Position numbers and translations under genes: made by a program
The notes under the pieces: generated by a model
What the model was told of the DNA's origin: nothing
Database searches by the model: none
What the model saw: only the letters and a program-made list of their open reading frames with translations
Assembly: GCF_017312725.1 (NCBI RefSeq)
Contig: NZ_BOPO01000023.1
Span: forward strand, 1 to 64,000
DNA length: 64,000 bases
Source: Actinocatenispora comari
Lineage (GTDB): Bacteria; Actinomycetota; Actinomycetes; Mycobacteriales; Micromonosporaceae
Direction: 5' to 3'
Shown: piece after piece, positions 42,167-50,275 of the stretch
Layout of the letters: every line of letters begins with the position of its first letter
Numbering within the stretch: the first letter of the stretch is position 1

Positions 42167-44458
42167 TCAATGCTGCCGAGCCGGCACGGGATCGGCGCTG
42201 CGCACCTCCCGTGCCGCCGCGACCAGGTTGCGCAGCGCGGCGGTCACCTCCGGGTAGCCGCGGGTCTTCAACCCGCAGTCCGGGTTCGCCCACACCCGGC
42301 CGGCCGGCAACGCGGCCAGCGCGGCGCGCAGCCCGGCGGCGATCTCGTCGGCCGGCGGCACCCGGCGCGAGTGAATGTCGTACACGCCGGGCCCGAGGCC
42401 GCGGGCGAACGAGTGCACCGCCCGCTCGGCCAGGATCCGGCCGTGCGAGCGGGCCGACTCCACGCTCGTCACGTCGGCGTCCAGCGCGTCGATCGCGGCG
42501 AGTACCGCCTCGGCGTCGGAGTAGCACAGGTGGGTGTGGATCTGGGTGGCGTCGCCGGCGCCGGAGGTCGCCCGGCGGTACGCGGCGACCGCCCAGTCCA
42601 GGTAGTCGTCGCGCTGCGCGGCACGCAGCGGCAGCAGCTCGCGCAGCGCCGGCTCGTCCACCTGCACGATGCCGATCCCGGCCGCCTCCAGGTCGGCCAC
42701 CTCGCCCCGGATCGCGTCCGCCACCTGGTGCACCACGGTGCGCAGCGGCAGGTCACGGCGCACGAACGACCACGCGACGATCGTCACCGGTCCGGTCAGC
42801 ATCCCCTTCACCGGCCGGTCGGTCCGCGACTGCGCGTAGCTCGCCCAGCGCACCGTGATCGGCCCGGCCCGGCGCACGTCGCCGTGCAGGATCGGCGGCC
42901 GGGTGCAGCGCGACCCGTACGACTGGACCCAGCCGTGGCGGGTGACCGCGAAGCCGTCCAGGTGCTCGGCGAAGTACTGCACCATGTCGTTGCGTTCCGG
43001 CTCGCCGTGCACCAGCACGTCCAGGCCGAGCTCCTCCTGCAGCGCCAGCACCCGGTCGATCTCGGTCGCGATGATCCGGTCGTACTCCGCGGGATCGAGC
43101 CGGCCGGCCGTCAACGCGGCGCGGGCGGCGCGCAGCTCGCCGGTCTGCGGGAACGAGCCGATCGTGGTGGTCGGCAGATCCGGCAGGGCGAGCCGGGCGG
43201 CCTGCGCGACGGCGCGCACCGGGTACGGCGAGCGCTGCGCGACCGGCGGCAGCTCGACCGGCGCGGCAGCCGGTACCGGGGTCGGGATCGCCCCGGTGTC
43301 GCCCGCGGCGAGCGCCACCACCTCGTCGACCTTCTGCGCCGCGAACGCGAGCCGCCCGGTCAGCTCGGCCGGCAGCTCGGTCTCCGCGGCCAGGTCGTAC
43401 GGCACGTGCAGCAGCGAGCACGACGTGCTCACCGCGACGGTCGCACCGGTGCCGCGCAGCCGCTCCAGCTGCCCGGTGGCGCGCGCCGGGTCGGTACGCC
43501 AGACATCCCGCCCGGATACCACGCCGGCGACGATCACCTTGCCCCGCAAGGCATCCAGCTCGTCCGGCAGCTCGCCACGAACCAGGTCCAGGCCGATCGC
43601 CTCGACCGGAGCGGCGGCCAGCACCGGCAGCGCCTCGCCCAGCGCACCGAAGTACGAGGCGACGAACAGCGCGGGCCGGTGCGCCAGCCCGCCGAGCCGC
43701 CGGTACGCGGTGGCCGTCGCGGCCAGCTCGTCCGCGCTCCGGTCCGCGACCAGCGCGGGCTCGTCCAGCTGCACCCAGCCGACCCCGGCGTCGGCCAGCG
43801 CGCCCAGGATCTGCTCGTACGCCTCCAGCACGGCATCGAGCCGGGACAGCGGGGCGAACCCGGCGGGCGCGTCCGCGGTCGGCTCGGACAGCAGCAGGAA
43901 CGTCACCGGCCCGAGCAGTACCGGGCGGGTCTCGACGCCGAGCGCCCGTGCCTCGGCGTACTCGGTCAGCGGCTTGCTCGGGTCGGCCCGGAACCCGGTG
44001 TCCGGCCCGATCTCCGGCACCAGGTAGTGGTAGTTCGTGTCGAACCACTTCGTCATCCGCAACGGCGCGAGCCCGGCGGCGCCGCGGCCGGCGGCGAACG
44101 CGGTGTCCTCCGGCGTGTCCCGCCGGTACCGCTCGGGTACCGCGCCGAGCAGCAGCGCGGCGTCGAACACGTGGTCGTAGTCGGAAAACGTGTTGGACAC
44201 CTGGCCCGCCAGGCCGCGCCGGGCGAGGTCGGTCCAGGTCTCAGCGCGCAGCCGGCGGCCGGTCTCGCGCAACTCGGCGAGGCCGGCCCGACCGTCCCAG
44301 TACGCCTCCATCGCCCGCTTCAGCTCCCGCCGCGGCCCGATCCGCGGGTACCCGAGGATCGTCGCCGCCGGGAACTCCGGCGTGCGGGCGCCGGGCTCGG
44401 GTACCGGCGGGGTGACTGGCTGCGGCACGGCTGGCTGCGGCACGGGTGGCTGCGGCAT
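42167..44458 (-). CDS. metE: Cobalamin-independent methionine synthase MetE
   Basis: The 763-residue enzyme transfers a methyl group from 5-methyltetrahydropteroyl-triglutamate to homocysteine. The N-terminal domain begins ILGYPRIGPRRELKRAMEAYWDG. The C-terminal catalytic barrel starts LPTTTIGSFPQT and has the zinc and homocysteine motifs VHGEPERNDMVQYFAEHLDGF, HTHLCYSDA (His and Cys ligands) and NPDCGLKTR (second Cys). The first 22 residues are an unusual Pro/Gln-rich repeat tail. The normal length otherwise suggests a fully functional enzyme. It is divergent from a LysR regulator with a palindrome between them; no cobalamin riboswitch is seen. Confidence 0.96.
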   Translation of the reverse strand: MPQPPVPQPAVPQPVTPPVPEPGARTPEFPAATILGYPRIGPRRELKRAMEAYWDGRAGLAELRETGRRLRAETWTDLARRGLAGQVSNTFSDYDHVFDAALLLGAVPERYRRDTPEDTAFAAGRGAAGLAPLRMTKWFDTNYHYLVPEIGPDTGFRADPSKPLTEYAEARALGVETRPVLLGPVTFLLLSEPTADAPAGFAPLSRLDAVLEAYEQILGALADAGVGWVQLDEPALVADRSADELAATATAYRRLGGLAHRPALFVASYFGALGEALPVLAAAPVEAIGLDLVRGELPDELDALRGKVIVAGVVSGRDVWRTDPARATGQLERLRGTGATVAVSTSCSLLHVPYDLAAETELPAELTGRLAFAAQKVDEVVALAAGDTGAIPTPVPAAAPVELPPVAQRSPYPVRAVAQAARLALPDLPTTTIGSFPQTGELRAARAALTAGRLDPAEYDRIIATEIDRVLALQEELGLDVLVHGEPERNDMVQYFAEHLDGFAVTRHGWVQSYGSRCTRPPILHGDVRRAGPITVRWASYAQSRTDRPVKGMLTGPVTIVAWSFVRRDLPLRTVVHQVADAIRGEVADLEAAGIGIVQVDEPALRELLPLRAAQRDDYLDWAVAAYRRATSGAGDATQIHTHLCYSDAEAVLAAIDALDADVTSVESARSHGRILAERAVHSFARGLGPGVYDIHSRRVPPADEIAAGLRAALAALPAGRVWANPDCGLKTRGYPEVTAALRNLVAAAREVRSADPVPARQH
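44411..44458. repeat. 15-bp coding repeat at the start of metE
   Basis: Three units based on GGCTGCGGCACGGCT occur at the metE start. They encode the N-terminal pentapeptide series MPQPPV-PQPAV-PQPVT on the minus strand, and the ATG lies in the last unit. The unit length is a multiple of three, so the frame is kept. Confidence 0.8.
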
Positions 44459-44536
44459 GGGAGATCTCCTCGGGCCTCGCGAAGTACGGGTCCGGGCAGG
44501 CTAGCCAGCCGCGCCACCCGGCCGGTGGATCAATTT

Positions 44537-44550
44537 GCGATACTTATCGC
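44537..44550. promoter_or_regulatory. Candidate LysR operator between metE and the regulator
   Basis: GCGATA-CT-TATCGC is a palindrome with perfect 6-bp arms. It contains the T-N11-A pattern usual for LysR regulators and lies in the 115-bp divergent gap, 24 bp before the regulator's start codon. Confidence 0.5.
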
Positions 44551-44573
44551 TGGTGACGGAGGTGGGAGGAGTG

Positions 44574-45470
44574 ATGGCGCGGCTGCCGGCACTGCGGGAC
44601 GTGCGTTGCTTCGTCACCGTGTCCGAGCTGCGTTCCTTCTCCGCCGCGGCCCGCTCGCTCGGCCTGTCCCAACCGGCGATCAGCCAGGCGGTCGGCCGGT
44701 TGGAGCGGGTGCTCGGCTGCCGGCTGCTGGAGCGCAGCAGCCGGTCGGTGCGGTTGTCGGCCGCCGGCGAGGCGCTGCTGGCACCAGCCCGTTCGGTACT
44801 GACCGAGGCCGGCGCGCTCCTCTCCGCAGCCGACCGGTGGACGGCCGCGCCGGGCCCGACGATCACGCTTGCTTATCCACCGATTCTCGGCACGTTCGCG
44901 GCCCGGGTCGCCCGGCGGCTGACCCGCCGGCAGCCCGGCGCCGAGGTGCTGCTGCGCTCCGCCGGCCAGCGGGAGGCCACCGAACTGGCCGCGGCCGGTA
45001 CCGTCACCGCGGCGATCCTCACCGCGCCGGTGCCGATCCAGCTGACCGCGATCCCGCTGTTCACGGTGGCGGTCGACCGGCTCGCGGTACCGGCCGGCGA
45101 CCCGCTCGCCGGCCGCCGCGCACTGGGCCTGTCGGCGCTGGCCGGCCGCCGCGTGCTGGTGCCGGCACGGCGCCCACCGGGCGGCCCGTGGCCCGCGCTG
45201 GTCGCGGCGCTGCCACCGCGCAGTCCGTACCCGGCCGCCGACGACCTGGAGGACCCGTCGGCGGCGCTGGATCTGGTCGCCGCCCGGATCGCGCTGCTGC
45301 CGCTGCCGAGCCTGGTCGCCGACACCGTGCGGCGTCCGGACGTCCGGTTCGTACCGCTGGCGGATCCGCCGCCGCCGCTGCGGTTCCGCCTCGCCTGGTC
45401 GAACGACACTCCCGACCCGGCGGTCCTGCTGCTCGCCCAGTCCGTGCAGCAGCTCCTGCAGACCCGCTGA
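44574..45470 (+). CDS. LysR-family regulator divergent from metE
   Basis: I choose ATG 44574 (MARLPALRDVRCFVTVSEL), which follows GGGAGGAG, over the earlier frame start at 44535. The 298-residue protein has the LysR winged helix SFSAAARSLGLSQPAISQAVGRLERVLGCRLLERSSRSVRLSAAG and a type 2 periplasmic-binding-like effector domain. By position it is the probable regulator of metE, like MetR of enterobacteria, perhaps sensing homocysteine. That role rests on context alone. The 189 bp after it show no gene. Confidence 0.9.
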   Translation: MARLPALRDVRCFVTVSELRSFSAAARSLGLSQPAISQAVGRLERVLGCRLLERSSRSVRLSAAGEALLAPARSVLTEAGALLSAADRWTAAPGPTITLAYPPILGTFAARVARRLTRRQPGAEVLLRSAGQREATELAAAGTVTAAILTAPVPIQLTAIPLFTVAVDRLAVPAGDPLAGRRALGLSALAGRRVLVPARRPPGGPWPALVAALPPRSPYPAADDLEDPSAALDLVAARIALLPLPSLVADTVRRPDVRFVPLADPPPPLRFRLAWSNDTPDPAVLLLAQSVQQLLQTR

Positions 45471-45659
45471 GCCGCCGGTACGGGCGGGGCGCGGGCACCG
45501 ATCGGGTCGGCGGCGGCGGCCGAGTCGTACCGCGACCGGCACGAACGGTTGGTGCCGATGGGTCGGCAGGACGATGGTGGCCAAACACGACACGCCATAA
45601 CGTTCCGGAGTCGGTCGCCTACACGTCCTGGGCGACCATCGACCGCCCCGGAGATGGCC

Positions 45660-46145
45660 ATGACGCCGCAGAACACCGTCCCGATCCCCCGACACCGACG
45701 ACTCCGCCGGCTGGTACTGGCCCTTGCCGCCTCGACCGCCCTCGGCCTCGCCGGCTGCGGCCCCGCGACACCGAACGAACCGGCACCGTCCGACAGCGCC
45801 GCCTCGGCGGGCGCGCCGACCACCGCGCCGGCCACCGAGTCGACCGGAACAGCGGCGTCGCCGACGTCGACCGCCGCCGCACCGACCCCGTCACAGCAAC
45901 TCCGTACACACGCGCCGGCGGCCCGGCCCACCACCGCGGCGGCCCGGCCCACCGCACCGCAGACCCCCGCCGCCTGCGGCAGGGACTACTACCGCAACTC
46001 GGACGGTCGCTGCGTGCACCGGCCGGTCACCGCGCCGGCCGCACCGCCGGGTGCGACCGCGAAGTGCAACGACGGCACGTACAGCTACAGCCAGCACCGG
46101 CAGGGAACCTGCTCCGGCCACGGCGGCGTCGCGGTCTGGCTGTAG
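45660..46145 (+). CDS. Lipoprotein with a C-terminal DUF3761 domain
   Basis: I choose ATG 45660 (MTPQNTVPIPRHRR), 7 bases after GGAG. The 161-residue protein has a lipoprotein signal (lipobox LAGC). A long Thr/Ala/Pro/Ser linker, typical of wall-spanning spacers, follows. The C-terminal domain CGRDYYRNSDGRCVHRP ... AKCNDGTYSYSQHRQGTCSGHGGVAVWL carries four cysteines and matches DUF3761. The domain is common in secreted actinobacterial proteins and has no known function. It would sit on the outer face of the membrane. Confidence 0.85.
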   Translation: MTPQNTVPIPRHRRLRRLVLALAASTALGLAGCGPATPNEPAPSDSAASAGAPTTAPATESTGTAASPTSTAAAPTPSQQLRTHAPAARPTTAAARPTAPQTPAACGRDYYRNSDGRCVHRPVTAPAAPPGATAKCNDGTYSYSQHRQGTCSGHGGVAVWL

Positions 46146-46225
46146 CCGATCTATCTGTCCACTGTGGACTGGCCGGTCGTGATGGCTGGCCCGTGCCGGC
46201 TCGCTGAGCCCGGCGCCAGCGTCCG

Positions 46226-46933
46226 TCAGGTGGCGGCGCGTCGGGCGATGAGCAGCTCGACGCCGTCGAGGATGCGGGCCAGGCCGAAGTCGAGCGCCTG
46301 GTCGCTGCCGCCCTGCTGGACGGTCGCGTCGAGGGCGGCGGTGAGTGCCGGGTAACGATCCCGGTGCTCGCGCAGCACCGCGGCGACGCCCTGCTGCAGG
46401 TTCTGCTCCGGGCTCGCCGCGCCGGCAGCCGCGTCCTGCTGCGCGATCGAGCGGACGTGGCCGATCAGCGTCGCGGCGACGTCGAGCTTCTCGCTACCGG
46501 TCAGGCCGGTGCCGGCCAGCCGGGCGCAGGCGACCTCCATCCAGGACAGCTCGTTCGGGCCGACCGGCCGCGGGCCGACGGTGGTGGCCAGCGCCCACGG
46601 GTGCCGCAGGTACCCGGCGAAGACGTGCCGGGCCCACTCCCCCAGCGCCGGCCGCCACGGCCCGGCCGGCAGCTCCGGTGCGGAGCCGAGCGCGACCTCG
46701 GTCATCAGCGCGATCAGCTCGGCCTTGCCCGGAACGTACCGGTACAGCGCCATCTTGGTGACGTCCAACGCCTCGGCGACGCGCTGCATGGTGACCGCGG
46801 TCAGGCCCTCGGCGTCGGCCAGCTCGATGCCGGCGGCCGCGATCCGGTCGTGCGTGAGCGTCGGCTTCGGGCCACGCCGGCCGGCGGGCGGCTGGTCCCA
46901 GAGCAACGCGAGCGAGTCCTTGCGTACCGCCAT
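46226..46933 (-). CDS. TetR-family repressor
   Basis: I choose ATG 46933 (MAVRKDSLALLW), which follows GGGAGG. The 235-residue protein has a TetR helix-turn-helix (LTHDRIAAAGIELADAEGLTAVTMQRVAEALDVTKMALYRYVPGKAELIALM) and a C-terminal ligand-binding part of the TetR_C_11-like type (WRPALGEWARHVFAGYLRHPWALATT). It is divergent from a FAD monooxygenase, a classic regulator-enzyme pair in antibiotic or aromatic-compound modification. Two 16-bp direct copies of CCCTGCCGTCGAACTG lie just upstream of its ribosome site (46944-46975). Confidence 0.9.
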   Translation of the reverse strand: MAVRKDSLALLWDQPPAGRRGPKPTLTHDRIAAAGIELADAEGLTAVTMQRVAEALDVTKMALYRYVPGKAELIALMTEVALGSAPELPAGPWRPALGEWARHVFAGYLRHPWALATTVGPRPVGPNELSWMEVACARLAGTGLTGSEKLDVAATLIGHVRSIAQQDAAAGAASPEQNLQQGVAAVLREHRDRYPALTAALDATVQQGGSDQALDFGLARILDGVELLIARRAAT

Positions 46934-47015
46934 CGGCTTCCTCCCTGCCGTCGAACTGCCCTGCCGTCGAACTGCCACTCAACCAGTTCCGGGATCCCTC
47001 TTGCCCGCGGGCCAG

Positions 47016-47039
47016 ATCTGTGTCTATTGTAATCTGTAT
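47016..47039. promoter_or_regulatory. Control region of the TetR/monooxygenase pair
   Basis: The AT-rich part of the divergent gap holds the direct repeats ATCTGTGT (47016-47023) and ATCTGTAT (47032-47039), 16 bp apart, with TATTGTAAT between. This is the likely overlapping promoter and TetR-binding zone. The exact operator is not clear. Confidence 0.35.
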
Positions 47040-47066
47040 CCAGAGGAAACAGTTGAGGGAGTGGTT

Positions 47067-48263
47067 ATGGCAGCGGCACTGAACGGCTATCGCGTCCTCG
47101 TCTCCGGTGCCGGCGTCGCCGGTCCCGCGCTCGCCTGGTGGCTCGCCCACCACGGCGCCGAGGTCACCGTGGTGGAGAAGGCGCGCGCGCTGCGGGAGAG
47201 CGGCTTCGCGGTCGACTTCCGCGGCCCGACCCACCTCGGCGTGCTGGCCCGGATGGGCGTGCTGGACGAGCTGCGCGCGGTGCAGACCCACGGCAACGCG
47301 ATGTGCAGCGTGGACGAGCAGGGTCGGGAGATCTTCACCCTGCCGGCCGAGTTCACCGGCGGCGAGCTCGAGGTGTACCGGCGTGACCTGTCCCGGGTGT
47401 TCTACGAGCACAGCCGCGGCAGCTGCCGGTACCTGTTCGGCGACGAGATCGTCGAGCTGACCGACGCCCCCGACGGCGTGCGGGTCAGCTTCGCCGGCGG
47501 CGACACCCAGCGCTACGACCTGGTCGTCGGCGCGGACGGGCTGCACTCGGCGGTGCGCCGGTTCGCGTTCGGCCCGGAGTCACGGTTCGTGCGCCACCTC
47601 GGCTACCACATCGCCGGGTGGGAGCTGCCCAACGACCTCGGCGCCGACCGCACCTCCCGGCAGTACAACCAGCCGGGGCGGATGGCGAGCGTCGCGGCCG
47701 ACCTGCGGGTCGCCGACACCGCCGGGGTGATGGCCGTCTTCCGGTCCGGCCCGGCGAGCGTGGGCTGGCACGACCGGGACGCGCAGAAGGCGTTCGTCAC
47801 CGCGGCGCTGGACGGGATGGGCTGGCACGTACCCCGGCTGCTGGCCGGTCTCGCCGACGCCGACGAGCTGTACTTCGACGCCATCGCCCGGGTGCACGCG
47901 CCGCACTGGACCGCCGGGCGGGTCGCGCTGCTCGGCGACGCCGCGTGGGGAGTCACCCTCGGCGGGATGGGCGTGGGCACCGGCGTGGTCGGCGCGTACG
48001 TGCTGGCCGGCGAGCTGGCCGCGGCGCGCGGCGCGCACGTCCCGGCGCTGGCCGCCTACGAGCAGCGGATGCGGCGGTTCGCCGGGCGCTGGCAGCGCGG
48101 CGCGCAGCCCGGCCGGTTCCTCGCCCCGGCGACCCGGTACGGGCTGGCACTGCGCAACGGCATGTTCGCCAACCGGGTGGTGCGCAAGATGATGCTGTCC
48201 GGCACCCGGTCGCTCGCCACCGACGCCGGCCTGCCCGACTACGCGCCCGCGTCGATCGGCTGA
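47067..48263 (+). CDS. FAD-dependent monooxygenase (PHBH/TetX-like)
   Basis: The 398-residue flavoprotein starts at ATG 47067 after GAGGGA. It has the FAD-binding Rossmann motif VLVSGAGVAGPALAWWLAHHGAEVTVVEKA (GxGxxG). The middle motif DLVVGADGLHSAVR binds FAD and NADPH. The C-terminal motif GRVALLGDAAWGVTLGGMGVGTGVVGAYVLAGEL binds the ribityl phosphate. Such group A enzymes hydroxylate aromatic or polyketide substrates, including tetracyclines. The substrate is unknown. The divergent TetR protein probably senses it. Confidence 0.92.
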   Translation: MAAALNGYRVLVSGAGVAGPALAWWLAHHGAEVTVVEKARALRESGFAVDFRGPTHLGVLARMGVLDELRAVQTHGNAMCSVDEQGREIFTLPAEFTGGELEVYRRDLSRVFYEHSRGSCRYLFGDEIVELTDAPDGVRVSFAGGDTQRYDLVVGADGLHSAVRRFAFGPESRFVRHLGYHIAGWELPNDLGADRTSRQYNQPGRMASVAADLRVADTAGVMAVFRSGPASVGWHDRDAQKAFVTAALDGMGWHVPRLLAGLADADELYFDAIARVHAPHWTAGRVALLGDAAWGVTLGGMGVGTGVVGAYVLAGELAAARGAHVPALAAYEQRMRRFAGRWQRGAQPGRFLAPATRYGLALRNGMFANRVVRKMMLSGTRSLATDAGLPDYAPASIG

Positions 48264-48420
48264 CCGCCGATGCCGAGGCGCCCGCGACGGTCAGCCGTGC
48301 CGCGGCCGGTCGCCCGCACCCGGCCCGGTGCGCCGGGCCCCGGACGGCGCCGCCGGTCGTAGCCCGGGCCGCACCCGGCGAACCACACCATCTGGACATT
48401 CGGTCCGGCACTGCCTACCG

Positions 48421-48442
48421 TGTGAGAAACCGATTTCTCACA
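48421..48442. promoter_or_regulatory. LacI-type operator upstream of the secreted hydrolase
   Basis: Perfect 9-bp arms TGTGAGAAA and TTTCTCACA flank a CCGA centre. The core AGAAACCGATTTCTC also occurs at 54589-54603 in front of the LacI and GH172 genes. It lies 27 bp before the start codon of the hydrolase, so a bound repressor would block transcription. Confidence 0.75.
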
Positions 48443-48469
48443 GTCAGCGCGGCCGAGGAGATGATGGCG

Positions 48470-50197
48470 ATGGACGGTGGGCTGTCCCGCAGACGGTTCG
48501 TGGTGGGGGCGCTGGCGCTGCCGCTGGCGGCGGTCGCGGCACCGCGCGCGGCGACCGCCGGGTCCGGTGCCACCAGGGCGATGTCCGGGTTGGTCGAGCC
48601 GGACTCGACGTTCTTCGGCACGGTCGACCTGCCGTACGCGGCGCAGCTGCAGACCGGCAGCGACGGCGACCTGTGGCCGGGCGCGTGGGCCGACGACGAC
48701 GCGCTGTACGCGGCGAACGGGGACGGCCGTGGTTTCTCCGACCAGCCGTCCGCCGATCTGGTCGCCAACCGCATCACCGGTACGCCCGGCGACCAGCTGA
48801 CCGGCACCCGGCTCGCGGCGGGCGACGCGATCTGCCCGGTGTGGTCGGATCCGGCAAGCTACAACCGCAAGCCGACCGGGATGCTCGCGATCGACGGCAA
48901 CGGCGACGGCGCCGACGAGCTCTACCTCGCGGTCCAGGACCTGCGGTACGGCGACGGCGCCTTCGACGACGCGGCGGCGGCGAGCGTCGCGGTCTCCACC
49001 GACCACGGCGTCACCTGGACGCACACCGACACGCCGATGTTCACCGACCACGTGTTCACCACGGTGTTCTTCCTCGACTTCGGCAAGAGCAGCGAGCACC
49101 GCAGCGTGCTCGGCGCCGCCGACGCCGGCTACGCCTACGCGTACGGGTTGGACGGCAACTGGCGCACCTCGTACGTGCACAGCGTGCCGGACCCGGTCGA
49201 CCTGTACCTGGCCCGGGTGCCGATCGGCTCGATCACCGACCGGTCGAGCTGGCAGTTCTGCACCGGCGTCGACGCGAACGGGCGGCCCGGGTGGTCGAGC
49301 GACATCGGCGCGCGCTCGGCGGTACTGCACGACGAGCGGCGGCTGTACCCGACGATCAGCCAGAACCCGAAGAACGGGCCGACCGACCTGTCGGTGCTTG
49401 CCCAGGGCAGCGTGCTCTACCACCCGGCGCTGGATCGCTACCTGTACACCTCGTGGACCGAGTACACGTTCGAGTTCTACGAGGCGCCGGCGCCGTGGGG
49501 GCCGTGGACACTGTTCCTGCACAAGGACTTCGGGCCGTACCCGTGGTGGGGGTCGTCGCCCGGCCCGAAGAACGGCGGCTACGCGACGACGATCCCGTCG
49601 AGGTACGCCGCGGCCGACGGGACGTCGATGTGGGTGCAGTCGAACTGGTTCGTGGGCGCCGACAACGGCCCGACCAACTACGACTTCTCGCTGCGCGAGC
49701 TGCGCCTGACGCCCTGGCGGGACACCACCCCGGGCAACCCGCGGGACGCGAGCGTGAACCTGGCCCGTACCGCGCCGGGCACCGTACCGATCGACCGGAC
49801 CGCGCACTACGGCCGGCTCGGCGTGCTCAACGACGGCGACCCCACCGGCAGCGAGGACTCCTGGAACGGCACCGCCGCCGACACCGACCAGTGGGGGTAC
49901 ACCTGGCCACGGGCCTACTCGCTGAACCGGGTCGTCTACACCACCGGCGCCGTGTTCGCCGACGGCGGCTGGTTCGGCGCCGACCTGCGGGTGCAGGTAC
50001 GCCAGCAGCACGCCTGGGTGGACGTCACCGGGGTGAGCGTCGACCCGGCCTACCCGTACTCCGCCGACGCGGGGGCCAACGTCGCCTACACGTTCCGGTT
50101 CGACGACACCTGGGGCGACGGGGTACGCATCGTCGGCACGCCCGGCGGAGCCGAGCACTTCACCTCGATCGCCGAGCTGGCCGCGTACTTCGACTGA
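48470..50197 (+). CDS. Tat-exported putative glycoside hydrolase with C-terminal sugar-binding-like domain
   Basis: ATG 48470 has the best spacing (9 bases) to GAGGAG; ATGs at 48461 and 48464 are alternatives. The 575-residue product has a twin-arginine signal (SRRRFVVGALALPLAAVAAP). The main domain (about 40-420) looks like a five-bladed propeller: GDLWPGAWADDDALYAANGDGRGF, VSTDHGVTWTHT and VLYHPALDRYLYTSWTEYTFEFYEAPAPWGPW. It recalls the DUF4185/GH183-type group, a tentative match. The last roughly 150 residues resemble an F5/8-type C domain. A LacI operator links it to the ABC/GH172 operon, so it probably releases the oligosaccharide that the operon imports. Confidence 0.75.
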   Translation: MDGGLSRRRFVVGALALPLAAVAAPRAATAGSGATRAMSGLVEPDSTFFGTVDLPYAAQLQTGSDGDLWPGAWADDDALYAANGDGRGFSDQPSADLVANRITGTPGDQLTGTRLAAGDAICPVWSDPASYNRKPTGMLAIDGNGDGADELYLAVQDLRYGDGAFDDAAAASVAVSTDHGVTWTHTDTPMFTDHVFTTVFFLDFGKSSEHRSVLGAADAGYAYAYGLDGNWRTSYVHSVPDPVDLYLARVPIGSITDRSSWQFCTGVDANGRPGWSSDIGARSAVLHDERRLYPTISQNPKNGPTDLSVLAQGSVLYHPALDRYLYTSWTEYTFEFYEAPAPWGPWTLFLHKDFGPYPWWGSSPGPKNGGYATTIPSRYAAADGTSMWVQSNWFVGADNGPTNYDFSLRELRLTPWRDTTPGNPRDASVNLARTAPGTVPIDRTAHYGRLGVLNDGDPTGSEDSWNGTAADTDQWGYTWPRAYSLNRVVYTTGAVFADGGWFGADLRVQVRQQHAWVDVTGVSVDPAYPYSADAGANVAYTFRFDDTWGDGVRIVGTPGGAEHFTSIAELAAYFD

Positions 50198-50210
50198 GCC
50201 GCAACGCAGG

Positions 50211-50239
50211 CCGGCGCGGGTGCCAGGCACCCGCGCCGG
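50211..50239 (+). terminator. Hairpin terminator behind the secreted hydrolase
   Basis: A 12-bp perfect stem CCGGCGCGGGTG / CACCCGCGCCGG with loop CCAGG, 14 bp after the stop codon. Confidence 0.7.
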
Positions 50240-50243
50240 TGTG

Positions 50244-50273
50244 GGCCCGCCGCCGGGAGGGTGGCGGCGGGCC
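50244..50273 (-). terminator. Hairpin terminator behind the ABC operon
   Basis: An 11-bp perfect stem GGCCCGCCGCC / GGCGGCGGGCC with an 8-base loop lies 3 bp beyond the stop of the minus-strand permease gene. Together with the hairpin at 50211 it separates the convergent units. Confidence 0.65.
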
Positions 50274-50275
50274 GG

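Noticed and set aside
44459-44573. Cobalamin or SAM riboswitch before metE
   Set aside because: The gap is only 115 bp and shows none of the conserved riboswitch core elements; a LysR palindrome explains control better.
42170-46207. A very long plus-strand frame opposite metE
   Set aside because: It is the mirror of metE and then runs across LysR in another frame. There is no recognisable domain, and the composition is that of shadow frames.
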